DNA of 16,929 nucleotides from an uncultured Eubacteriales bacterium. Its GTDB lineage: Bacteria > Bacillota > Clostridia > Christensenellales > CAG-138. Each line of letters opens with the position of its first letter. Positions within the stretch are counted from its first letter, which is position 1. The stretch lies in NCBI GenBank assembly GCA_900550525.1, contig URSN01000032.1, positions 1 through 16,929 of the forward strand. Reading direction: 5' to 3'. The notes under the pieces were generated by a model, which was not told where the DNA came from, made no database searches, and saw only the letters and a program-made list of their open reading frames with translations. This document shows, in pieces, positions 7,830 to 14,536 of the stretch. Position numbers and translations under genes: made by a program.

Positions 7830-7884
7830 AGTATACCGGCAAATCAGGGGAACGGCCATGCAGAAATGTTTTGTATCGATGTAA
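7830..7884 (-). promoter_or_regulatory. AraC-type operator and promoter of the transporter operon
   Basis: On the minus strand, half-site TTACATCG (7884-7877) is followed exactly 21 bases later by CTGCATGG (7863-7856). The second overlaps a weak -35 (TGGCCG, 7858-7853). A TATACT -10 lies at 7835-7830 with a 17-base spacer. Site spacing, sequence and distance to the -10 are the same as in the nagB promoter across the regulator gene. Two half-sites about 21 bases apart, with the proximal one on the -35, is the class II activation layout of AraC-family proteins. Confidence 0.7.
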
Positions 7885-7917
7885 ATTATTGTCCCGTCCC
7901 GGCCGCGTTTTGGCTGA

Positions 7918-7961
7918 GGCGGCGCAGGATGAGCGGCGCCGCCAGGCATGGCCGGGCGGCG
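7918..7961 (-). terminator. Possible hairpins downstream of the AraC-type gene
   Basis: After the regulator's stop the minus-strand transcript can form either of two GC stems that share the arm around 7936-7943. One is an 8-pair stem of 7918-7925 with 7936-7943. The other is a 7-pair stem of 7937-7943 with 7955-7961. Neither is followed by a U-run, so rho-independent termination is doubtful and read-through into the transporter operon is possible. Confidence 0.25.
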
Positions 7962-7990
7962 GTTACACGTCTTTTACTGCCTAAAAGGGA

Positions 7991-8917
7991 TCAGCGCTGC
8001 CGCGCCTCGTCCTGTGCGGCCGGCCTGTCGGCCGCGGCCTCCGCCTGCTTGAGCGTGCTGCGGTACTTGGACGGGGAGGTGTTGGTATAGACCTTAAACA
8101 CCTTGCTGAAATGGAACTGATCGTAAAAGCCGAGCCGCTCGGCGATCTCGCTGAGCGAGAGGGACGGATCGGCCAGATATTCGGTCGCCTTCGCGATCTT
8201 CAGGTCGTGGATATAGTTTGTGATGGTCTCCCCGGTCACCTGCTTGAAAAGCTTGCACAGATAGCTCGGCGAAAGCGAAACATGCCCGCTCAGCTGCTGG
8301 AGCGGCAGCGGGTCGTGCAGATGGCCGCGGATATACTCCTGCAGCTCGGAAACGATGTTGTTGGTCCAGCTGTGCCCGGCAGACTCCCCCTCAAAGTTTA
8401 TCTTTTGCAGCAGCACCGAGAGGAACGCCTTGATGTAGCTGGCGATCGCCGCCGCCGACCCGAGCCGGCCGGCCGCCTGCTCGTCGCAGATCTCGCCCAT
8501 GATGAAATTGCCCGGGACGTACAGGTCCGCGCCGTAGAGCTTGCTCCACCCGGCATCGGAATAGATGGAATAGCCGGTCCGGACGACCTCGCCGGTAATG
8601 CTGACCCACAGCATGTTGGCGTAATCCCCGTCGCAGGCAACGGTCTGGAGCCGGTGCTGCACGCCGCGCGGGATGATGCAGAACTGGTTCTCATGCAGCG
8701 CATAGCAGGCGTCCCCGATTTGCAGGCTGCTCTGCTTGTGGATCTGGATGGCCATTTCATAATAATGGTGCGCTTCCAGCTCCGCAAAGCTGGCCCCTTC
8801 GTCCATGGGCGCGGCGGAGGGCTGCTTCGGCCTGAAATTTACATAGAACTCCTCCAGCGTTTCCGGCGTCAGCGCGTCGCGGATGAGCGTCAGTGCCTCT
8901 GCGATCCTGTTCTTCAT
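7991..8917 (-). CDS. AraC-family transcriptional regulator
   Basis: A 308-residue regulator. Residues about 20-120 look like a cupin-type sensor, with the IIPRGVQHRL strand usual in sugar-responsive members. The C-terminal 110 residues carry the two AraC helix-turn-helices: LQQLSGHVSLSPSYLCKLFKQ, then SLSEIAERLGFYDQFHFSKVFK, followed by the NTSPSKYR signature. It lies between the transporter operon and the divergent nagB operon, and both of their promoters have the same tandem half-sites, so it most likely activates both in response to an (amino) sugar or its phosphate. Its start codon ATG 8917 has no ribosome site; instead a TATAAT box ends 7 bases before it, which suggests a leaderless message. 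Family and fold are clear; the ligand is inferred. Confidence 0.92.
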   Translation of the reverse strand: MKNRIAEALTLIRDALTPETLEEFYVNFRPKQPSAAPMDEGASFAELEAHHYYEMAIQIHKQSSLQIGDACYALHENQFCIIPRGVQHRLQTVACDGDYANMLWVSITGEVVRTGYSIYSDAGWSKLYGADLYVPGNFIMGEICDEQAAGRLGSAAAIASYIKAFLSVLLQKINFEGESAGHSWTNNIVSELQEYIRGHLHDPLPLQQLSGHVSLSPSYLCKLFKQVTGETITNYIHDLKIAKATEYLADPSLSLSEIAERLGFYDQFHFSKVFKVYTNTSPSKYRSTLKQAEAAADRPAAQDEARQR

Positions 8918-8923
8918 AGGTGG

Positions 8924-8951
8924 ATTATACCATGCGCGGCGCGGAAAACAA
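8924..8951 (-). promoter_or_regulatory. Promoter of the AraC-type gene, predicting a leaderless mRNA
   Basis: On the minus strand a perfect TATAAT (8929-8924) has a partial -35, TTGTTT (8951-8946), 16 bases upstream. Transcription would begin six or seven bases past the -10, which is at or next to the A of ATG 8917. No Shine-Dalgarno sequence precedes that ATG. Such spacing is the mark of leaderless translation. Confidence 0.55.
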
Positions 8952-8987
8952 ACCCTGCGCTGCCTGCCGTCCCCCCAAATTAAATTT

Positions 8988-9042
8988 CTACATCGTTTCC
9001 CGCGGAATCTACATGGCGCTGGCGGCGCTCATTTTCTATAAT
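8988..9042 (+). promoter_or_regulatory. AraC-type operator and promoter of the nag operon
   Basis: Half-sites CTACATCG (8988-8995) and CTACATGG (9009-9016) start exactly 21 bases apart. The second overlaps a poor -35 (TGGCGC, 9014-9019), and a perfect TATAAT -10 sits at 9037-9042 with a 17-base spacer. The predicted start near 9049 leaves a leader of about 126 bases, which holds a CCGCCG-CAG-CGGCGG hairpin near 9057-9071. A poor -35 with a good -10 fits activator dependence. The layout matches the transporter promoter base for base in spacing. Confidence 0.7.
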
Positions 9043-9174
9043 CTATTTGAGCGCTTCCGCCGCAGCGGCGGCGCGGCCGGTTTGAGCCGCCTGCGCGGCG
9101 CGCCATCCCCATCCCGCAGGAACGTATGCCGCACACAACGGCCCACACAGCAGCAGATTGAAGGAGAGGATCGT

Positions 9175-9936
9175 ATGAAAACATTCCAAAAAGACGAGCT
9201 GGCGGTGAAGATCCTGCCCACGCGGGAGGAACTCGGCCGTGTTGCAGCGGCGGATTTTGCAGCCGCCGTCCGGCAGCTGCTTGCACAGAAGGAATCCATC
9301 CGCGTCATCTTTGCGGCCGCGCCGTCGCAAAACGAATTTCTCGCGGCGGCCGTGGCCGATGAAAGCATCGATTTTTCGCGCGTCGAGGCCTTCCACATGG
9401 ACGAATACATCGGCCTTGCGCCGCAGGCGCCGCAGGGCTTTGGCAACTTTCTGCGCGAACGCATCTTTGCGCGCCGGACGTTCCGCGCCGTCCATTATCT
9501 TGACGGCCAGAACCCCGACCCGCAGGCCGCATGCGCATCCTACGCCGCGCTGCTGAACGAACGGCCGATCGATATCGTGTGCATGGGCATCGGCGAGAAC
9601 GGGCACATCGCCTTCATCGATCCGTCCGTGGCGGATTTCCACGATCCGCAGACGGTCAAGGTCGTACAGCTTGAGGAGGTCTGCCGGATGCAGCAGGTGC
9701 ACGACGGCTGCTTCTCCCGGCTCGCCGACGTGCCGACCCACGCCATGACGCTGACCGTGCCGGCGCTGATGAAGAGCGCCTTGCGCTTCTGCATGGCGCC
9801 CGCCCGGACAAAGGCCAACGCCGCGCGCGATATGCTCGAAGGCCCGATCGGCGAGCAATGCCCCTGCACCATCCTGCGCCGCACGCCGGGTTCGTATCTC
9901 TATCTGGATGCGGACAGCAGCGCGCTGCTGTCCTAA
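9175..9936 (+). CDS. nagB: Glucosamine-6-phosphate deaminase/isomerase family protein
   Basis: A 253-residue cytoplasmic enzyme of the NagB family, which converts glucosamine 6-phosphate to fructose 6-phosphate and ammonia. Key features are FHMDEYIGL with Asp76 and Glu77 near the catalytic base of NagB, and GIGENGHIAFIDP with His144. The glutamate found after this His in classic NagB (FNEP) is Asp149 here, as I recall in a NagB-like subgroup with ENGHxAFxDP. It is slightly shorter than the usual 260-270 residues. The start is ATG 9175, behind AAGGAGAGG; the frame stays open upstream to 8920 but that part covers the operator and promoter and has no protein-like pattern. First gene of the nag operon, 17 bases before nagA. 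A role as a related sugar-phosphate isomerase or deaminase cannot be excluded. Confidence 0.88.
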   Translation: MKTFQKDELAVKILPTREELGRVAAADFAAAVRQLLAQKESIRVIFAAAPSQNEFLAAAVADESIDFSRVEAFHMDEYIGLAPQAPQGFGNFLRERIFARRTFRAVHYLDGQNPDPQAACASYAALLNERPIDIVCMGIGENGHIAFIDPSVADFHDPQTVKVVQLEEVCRMQQVHDGCFSRLADVPTHAMTLTVPALMKSALRFCMAPARTKANAARDMLEGPIGEQCPCTILRRTPGSYLYLDADSSALLS

Positions 9937-9953
9937 CGGAAGGGGGCGGCTCC

Positions 9954-11126
9954 ATGCAAATGCTGATTCGGGACGTCCGCATCGTAGACGGCGGCAGCGT
10001 CTTTGCCGGAAGCATCCTGGCGGAGGATGGGAAAATCGCCGCCATCCTGCCGCCTGACGCGCGCGCGGAGGGCGCCGAAACGGTGGAGGGCGGCGGCCTG
10101 TACGCCTCGGCCGGGTTCATCGACTGCCACACCCACGGAGCCGGCGGCCACGACTTCATGGACGGCACGGTGGAGGCGTTTCTCGGCGCGTGCCGGATGC
10201 ACCTGACCCACGGCACGACCACGATCCTGCCGACGACGCTCTCGGCCTCGACCGGGGAGCTCGTGCGCAGCATCGCCGCCTTCAAGGAGGCGCGCGCGCT
10301 GATGGCGCAGGAGCAATGCCAGCCCGGCATGCATCTGGAGGGGCCCTATTTCGCCATGAACCAGAAGGGGGGCCAGGACCCGCGCTATATCCGCGACCCG
10401 GACCCGGCGGAATACCGAAGGATCGTGGAACTTGCCGACGGCGCCATCGTCCGCTGGTCCATCGCTCCGGAGCGCCATGGCGCGATGGAGATGGGCGATT
10501 ACCTGACCGCGCACGGCATCTGGCCGACGATCGGGCACACCGACGCGACCTATGACGACTGCGTGGAGGCGCTGCGCCACGGCTATACCCATATCACCCA
10601 CCTGTATTCGTGCACCTCGACGATCACCCGCAGAGGCGGGTTCCGCATCCTCGGCGTGACGGAAAGCGCCTATGCGCTCGACGGGCTGACCGTGGAAGTC
10701 ATCGCGGACGGCTGCCATCTGCCGCCGGAGCTGCTGCGCATGATCGTCAAATGCAAGGGCGTTGACCGCGTCATCATGGTAACGGATTCCCTGCGCCCGG
10801 CGGGGCTGGACGTCAGGACCGCCATCAGCGGCAGCAGGGAGGACGGGCAGGTCTGCATTATCGAAGACGGCGTGGCAAAACTGCCGGACCGCAGCGCCTT
10901 TGCCGGCAGCATCGCGACGGCCGACCGCCTGGTGCGCACGATGTGGAGGCGCGCGGGCGTGCCGCTGCCCGACGTCATCCGCATGATGTGCGAAAATCCC
11001 GCGCGGCTGCTGCATCTGGAAGGGCGCAAGGGCCGCCTGCTGAGCGGCCATGACGCGGATATCGTTCTGTTCGATGAGGACGTGCGCGTGCACGGCGTAT
11101 ACTATGCCGGGCGCCGCGTCTCATGA
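9954..11126 (+). CDS. nagA: N-acetylglucosamine-6-phosphate deacetylase family, paralogue 1
   Basis: A 390-residue cytoplasmic amidohydrolase that by family removes acetate from N-acetylglucosamine 6-phosphate, supplying NagB. It has a beta-sandwich start (MQMLIRDVRIVDGG), then metal and active-site residues in the expected order: His59 and His61 (CHTHGAGG), Glu129 (HLEGPYF), His195 (GHTDAT), His216 (THLYS), His255 (DGCHLPP) and Asp278 (VTDS). It ends with the usual ADIVLFDEDVRV strand. ATG 9954 follows AAGGGGGC and lies 17 bases after nagB. A paralogue with the same residues at identical numbers follows at once. The THLYSCTST segment differs from the THLFNAM of classic NagA, so the acyl group or sugar may differ. 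Confidence 0.9.
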   Translation: MQMLIRDVRIVDGGSVFAGSILAEDGKIAAILPPDARAEGAETVEGGGLYASAGFIDCHTHGAGGHDFMDGTVEAFLGACRMHLTHGTTTILPTTLSASTGELVRSIAAFKEARALMAQEQCQPGMHLEGPYFAMNQKGGQDPRYIRDPDPAEYRRIVELADGAIVRWSIAPERHGAMEMGDYLTAHGIWPTIGHTDATYDDCVEALRHGYTHITHLYSCTSTITRRGGFRILGVTESAYALDGLTVEVIADGCHLPPELLRMIVKCKGVDRVIMVTDSLRPAGLDVRTAISGSREDGQVCIIEDGVAKLPDRSAFAGSIATADRLVRTMWRRAGVPLPDVIRMMCENPARLLHLEGRKGRLLSGHDADIVLFDEDVRVHGVYYAGRRVS

Positions 11127-11157
11127 ACGCCCCCACCGATACGAAAAGGAGGCTGCA

Positions 11158-12366
11158 ATGGAGCGCACGCTGATCCGAAACGTGATGCTCGTGGACGGGG
11201 ACGTCCGCGCCGGGAACCTGCTGCTCGAGGAGGGGAAGATCCTAGCCGTGCTGCCGGCCGGCTTTGCGCCGCCCGCCCCCGTGGTGGTGGACGGCGAGGG
11301 GCTGTACGCCTCGGCCGGACTGATCGAGCTGCACACGCACGGCGCGGGTGGGCACGACTTTATGGACGGCACGCCGGAGGCATATGAAGGCGCCTGTGAG
11401 ATGCACCTCAAGCACGGCGTAACCACCATACTGCCGACCACGGTCGCCTCGAGCGATGCGGAATACCGCCGCACGATCGACTCGTTCCGGCAGGCGCAGC
11501 GCGACCGGTCGCAACGGCAATGCCTGCTGGGCATGCATTTTGAAGGGCCGTATTTCCCGCCGCAGCGCGCAGGCGGCATGGATCCGGACTACATCATGCC
11601 GCCGCGGCGGCAGGCCTATCTGGAGCTGATGGACTATGGCAGCGGCTGCATCGCTCGCTGGACGGCCGCGCCGGAGCTGCCCGGCGCGGAGCGGTTTGCC
11701 GCCGACTGCCTGGCAAACGGTATCCTGCCCTCGATCGGCCATACCGATGCGACGATCCGGGACGTGCGCCGCGCGATGGAGGCGGGGTTCCGCCATGTGA
11801 CGCACCTGTATTCCGACATGTCGACGGTCACGCGCGAAAGCGGCTTCCGCGTGCCCGGCGTGCTGGAGTGCGCATTCCTGTTCGACGAGCTGTGGGTGGA
11901 GGTCATCGCGGACGGCTGCCATCTGCCGCCGGATCTGATGCAGATGATCTATCGGCTGATCGGGCCGGAACGCCTCCAGCTCTGCTCCGATTCCATCCGC
12001 CCGGCCGGGACGGGCGAGGCGGGCGAGGTGATCGTGGGCAGCCTGGAAAACGGGGTGCGCGGCGTCATCGAGGACGGCGTCGCCAAGTTCCTCGATCGCA
12101 GCGCCTTCCTCGGCAGCATCCAGGTCGGGACGGATCTGGTGCGCACGATGTACCGCAGGGTTGGCGTCCCGCTGCCGCAGGCCGTGCGCATGATGACGGA
12201 AAATCCGGCCAGGATCCTGCGCATCGACGACCGCAAGGGCCGCCTGCTGCCCGGCTACGACGCAGATATCATCCTGTTCGACGAGGACGTCCGCGTCCGG
12301 CGCGTATTCTATCGGGGCAACCCGGTCATCTGCAATGAAAACCATGAAAAGGAGAACACAAAATGA
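11158..12366 (+). CDS. nagA: N-acetylglucosamine-6-phosphate deacetylase family, paralogue 2
   Basis: A 402-residue NagA-type amidohydrolase, by eye roughly 55-60% identical to the gene before it. His59, His61, Glu129, His195, His216, His255 and Asp278 all fall at the same residue numbers, so the two are co-linear with no insertions across the barrel and neither copy looks inactive. Differences lie mainly in loops near the active site: PYFPPQRAGGMDPDYIM in place of PYFAMNQKGGQDPRYIR, and CSDS in place of VTDS. ATG 11158 is preceded by AAAAGGAGG, 31 bases after the previous stop. The stop overlaps the SIS gene start (ATGA), so both are translationally coupled. The pair may split related N-acyl-hexosamine phosphates between them. 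Confidence 0.9.
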   Translation: MERTLIRNVMLVDGDVRAGNLLLEEGKILAVLPAGFAPPAPVVVDGEGLYASAGLIELHTHGAGGHDFMDGTPEAYEGACEMHLKHGVTTILPTTVASSDAEYRRTIDSFRQAQRDRSQRQCLLGMHFEGPYFPPQRAGGMDPDYIMPPRRQAYLELMDYGSGCIARWTAAPELPGAERFAADCLANGILPSIGHTDATIRDVRRAMEAGFRHVTHLYSDMSTVTRESGFRVPGVLECAFLFDELWVEVIADGCHLPPDLMQMIYRLIGPERLQLCSDSIRPAGTGEAGEVIVGSLENGVRGVIEDGVAKFLDRSAFLGSIQVGTDLVRTMYRRVGVPLPQAVRMMTENPARILRIDDRKGRLLPGYDADIILFDEDVRVRRVFYRGNPVICNENHEKENTK

Positions 12367-13121
12367 AACAGGACATCATGCAGGAGTTTTTTGACAAGGC
12401 TGTCGGCTATCTGACGCGCATCCGGGAAGAGGAGCGCGAACGCATCGATACCGTTGCAAAGGTGATCGCCGGCCAGATCGAAAAGGATCGGCTGATCTAT
12501 ATCTGGGGCCCCGGCGGCCATTCCAATATGAACGCCATGGAGGTCTTTTTCCGCGCGGGCGGCCTCATGCATGTGAGCGCCATCCTGGACGAGGGCACGA
12601 TGCTCTCCAGCGGCGCGCTCCGCTCCATGGCCATCGAGCGCACGCCGGGCTATGGCAGGATCGTCATCGAGGACAGCCAGATCGGCAAGGGCGACCTGCT
12701 GCTCATCGCCAACGCATACGGCATCAACTCCGCCTGCCTTGACGCAGCGTTTACCGCCAGGGAGCTTGGCGCAACGACGGTCGCCATCACCTCCGTCGAG
12801 CATGCGGACAACATCCCGGCGGATCATCCGGCGCGGCATCCGTCCCACGTCAACCTCTACAAGGCCTGCGACTATTATATCGACACCAAGGTGCCCGTGG
12901 GCGACGCCGTGATCGAGATCCCCGGCATCGATCAGAAGATGGGCGCGGTTTCCACGCTCTGCAACGCCTATACGCTCAACTGCCTCATGATGACGGCAGC
13001 CGCCATCCTGGGCGAGCGCGGCGTTGAGGTCCCGCTCTGGAAGAGCGGCAACTGCCCCGGCGGGGATGAATGGAACAACCGGTTCATCGCCCGCTTCAAG
13101 GGCAAGGTCCGCCTGATGTAG
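12363..13121 (+). CDS. SIS-domain (sugar isomerase/phosphosugar-binding) protein
   Basis: A 252-residue protein with a single SIS fold of the SIS_2 / UPF0309 type. A helical N-terminus (residues 1-40) is followed by LIYIWGPGGHSNMNAME (44-60), where the Gly-rich loop and Ser54 would hold the sugar phosphate. Next come GDLLLIANAYGINSACLD (110-127) and GATTVAITS, the second and third core strands, and the expected long C-terminal helix. The family binds or isomerises phosphosugars; a specific reaction is not assigned. The ATG at 12363 overlaps the nagA stop by four bases and uses the AAAAGGAG site inside the end of that gene. Its place directly after nagB and two nagA genes suggests an isomerase or epimerase feeding an unusual amino-sugar phosphate into the Nag route. 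Confidence 0.85.
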   Translation: MKQDIMQEFFDKAVGYLTRIREEERERIDTVAKVIAGQIEKDRLIYIWGPGGHSNMNAMEVFFRAGGLMHVSAILDEGTMLSSGALRSMAIERTPGYGRIVIEDSQIGKGDLLLIANAYGINSACLDAAFTARELGATTVAITSVEHADNIPADHPARHPSHVNLYKACDYYIDTKVPVGDAVIEIPGIDQKMGAVSTLCNAYTLNCLMMTAAAILGERGVEVPLWKSGNCPGGDEWNNRFIARFKGKVRLM

Positions 13122-13151
13122 CCCTGTCCGCAGCATCCAGACAGCACAGCC

Positions 13152-13181
13152 CGGCCCCGCCGCCATTGTCCGGCGGGGCCG
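13152..13181 (+). terminator. GC-rich hairpin after the SIS gene
   Basis: Bases 13152-13162 pair perfectly with 13171-13181 (11 G-C-rich pairs, 8-base loop), 30 bases past the SIS stop. Only a TTTT about 20 bases further on follows, so this is a weak terminator or an attenuator, and the next gene may still be reached by read-through. Confidence 0.45.
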
Positions 13182-13256
13182 TCCCGTCCCGCGGCGCGGC
13201 CTTTTGCAGAGAAGGCGGCGGCGCGGCAGGAACCATTTGCCACAGGAGGAAACGAC

Positions 13257-14519
13257 ATGGAACAGCTGGCGATCGACGGCGGCACGCCCGTCCGCACACA
13301 GCCCTTCCCCACCAATATGCTGGGCGCTTCTCTCATCGGCCGGGAGGAGCTGGAGGAGCTCGAGGATGTGGTCCGCCAAAAGAGCCCCTTCCGCTTTTAT
13401 GGGATCGGCTCGCCTGCCAAGGTCAAAACGCTTGAGGATCTGTTTGCGCAGCGGTTCGGCTGCCGGTATGCGCTGGCGGTGTCCAGCGGGTCCGCCGCGC
13501 TGCTTTGCGCGCTCGCAGCCGCCGGGTTGGGCCCCGGGGATGAGGCCATCATCCCGAGCTTTGCCTGGTATACGGATTACTGCGCGCTGGCGGTGCTCGG
13601 CGTCACGCCCGTTTTTGCCGATATTGGCGATGACCTGAACCTTGATCCCGTCGACTTTGAGCGCAAGATCACAAAAAAGACGAAAGCCGTGATCCCGGTG
13701 CACTATCAGGGCGCGCCGGCTAAAATGGACGAGATCCTGCGCATCGCCCGAGCGCACCGCCTCCTTGTGATCGAGGATTGCGCGCAGGCGCTCGGCGGCA
13801 TGTACCGCGGCCGGCCGCTCGGCACGTTGGGCGATATCGCCATCACGAGCTTCCAAACGCATAAGATGCTCACTGCAGGCGAGGGCGGCATGCTGTTCAC
13901 CGACGATGAAGAGCTGTTCGTCCGCGCAGTCCGTTTTCACGACCTTGGCAACGTGCGTCCGTTCTTTGAAGAGAAATTGCGGAATAAGGCGCTTGCGGCG
14001 CGGGAATTGATGTTTGCCGGGCTGCAGCTGCGCATGAGCGAGCTGCAGGGCGCGTTTCTCTGTGCGCAGTTCCGCCGGCTGGACGCGATCCTTGCCGCCT
14101 GCCGCAGCGCGCACAGACAGCTGCGCGAGCATGTGGCGGGCAACCCCCATTTTACCGTCCGCTTTACCGAGGGCGACTGTGGCATGGCGTTCATCATGCT
14201 GATGCCGTCAAAGCAGATCGCACAGCGGTTCTCAGCGGCGATGTGCGCCGAGGGCATCCCCTGCGGCCCCACTTCGTTCTGCTGCAACCTTGTGACGGAT
14301 TATCCGGCCCGAACCCGCGCCATGCCAAACCCCAACATGCCTCCGTTTGGACCCGGATGCGATGCGGAGCACCTCGTGTACGACCCCGCCGTCGCATGCC
14401 CGCATACGGATGATTATGTGGACCGCTTCGTCGCCATCGGCCTTGGCCCGCTCTATACGGCGCGCGAAATCGACGACATCAAGGCGGCGCTGGATAAGGT
14501 GATCGCGGCCATTTTCTAA
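13257..14519 (+). CDS. DegT/DnrJ/EryC1-family PLP-dependent sugar aminotransferase
   Basis: A 420-residue member of the sugar aminotransferase family, which exchanges an amino group between glutamate or glutamine and a keto-sugar or keto-cyclitol. The N-terminal LAIDGGTPVR is typical. The PLP site includes SSGSAAL (76-82), PVHYQG (148-152), the IEDCAQALG pair Glu173-Asp174, and Lys203 in SFQTHKMLTAGEGG as the Schiff-base lysine. ATG 13257 follows AGGAGG by seven bases. It is 135 bases after the SIS gene, with a hairpin between, so it could be in the same operon or separate. In a catabolic context it might act on 3-keto or inosose-type substrates; building a surface amino sugar is the alternative. 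Nothing in the sequence decides. Confidence 0.9.
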   Translation: MEQLAIDGGTPVRTQPFPTNMLGASLIGREELEELEDVVRQKSPFRFYGIGSPAKVKTLEDLFAQRFGCRYALAVSSGSAALLCALAAAGLGPGDEAIIPSFAWYTDYCALAVLGVTPVFADIGDDLNLDPVDFERKITKKTKAVIPVHYQGAPAKMDEILRIARAHRLLVIEDCAQALGGMYRGRPLGTLGDIAITSFQTHKMLTAGEGGMLFTDDEELFVRAVRFHDLGNVRPFFEEKLRNKALAARELMFAGLQLRMSELQGAFLCAQFRRLDAILAACRSAHRQLREHVAGNPHFTVRFTEGDCGMAFIMLMPSKQIAQRFSAAMCAEGIPCGPTSFCCNLVTDYPARTRAMPNPNMPPFGPGCDAEHLVYDPAVACPHTDDYVDRFVAIGLGPLYTAREIDDIKAALDKVIAAIF

Positions 14520-14536
14520 GCCGCGCCCATCGCCCC

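Larger units (their letters stand above)
7659..7990. other. 332-base non-coding region: leader and promoter of the transporter operon
   Basis: No convincing gene is seen between the binding-protein start and the regulator's stop. Read on the minus strand it holds the operator and promoter (7830-7884), then a leader of about 165 bases with two tandem 9-mers (7764-7781), an 11-pair stem with one mismatch (7726-7736 with 7751-7761) and the AAGGAGG ribosome site. A second possible -10 (CATAAT, 7694-7689) lies nearer the gene but has only a TTGGCG-like -35 at a short 14-base spacing. The part nearest the regulator (7918-7961) can form alternative GC hairpins. Confidence 0.7.

Noticed and set aside
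7659..7990. Riboswitch such as glmS or another known class in the leader
   Set aside because: No conserved core that I recognise. The stem-loop and 9-mers do not match known consensus patterns.
8920..9174. An 85-residue N-terminal extension of NagB
   Set aside because: It covers the operator, the TATAAT box and the leader, has no NagB homology pattern, and a strong AAGGAGAGG precedes ATG 9175.
12309..14150. A 613-codon minus-strand open frame opposite the SIS and aminotransferase genes
   Set aside because: Shadow frame; the plus strand encodes well-conserved SIS and DegT motifs with good ribosome sites.
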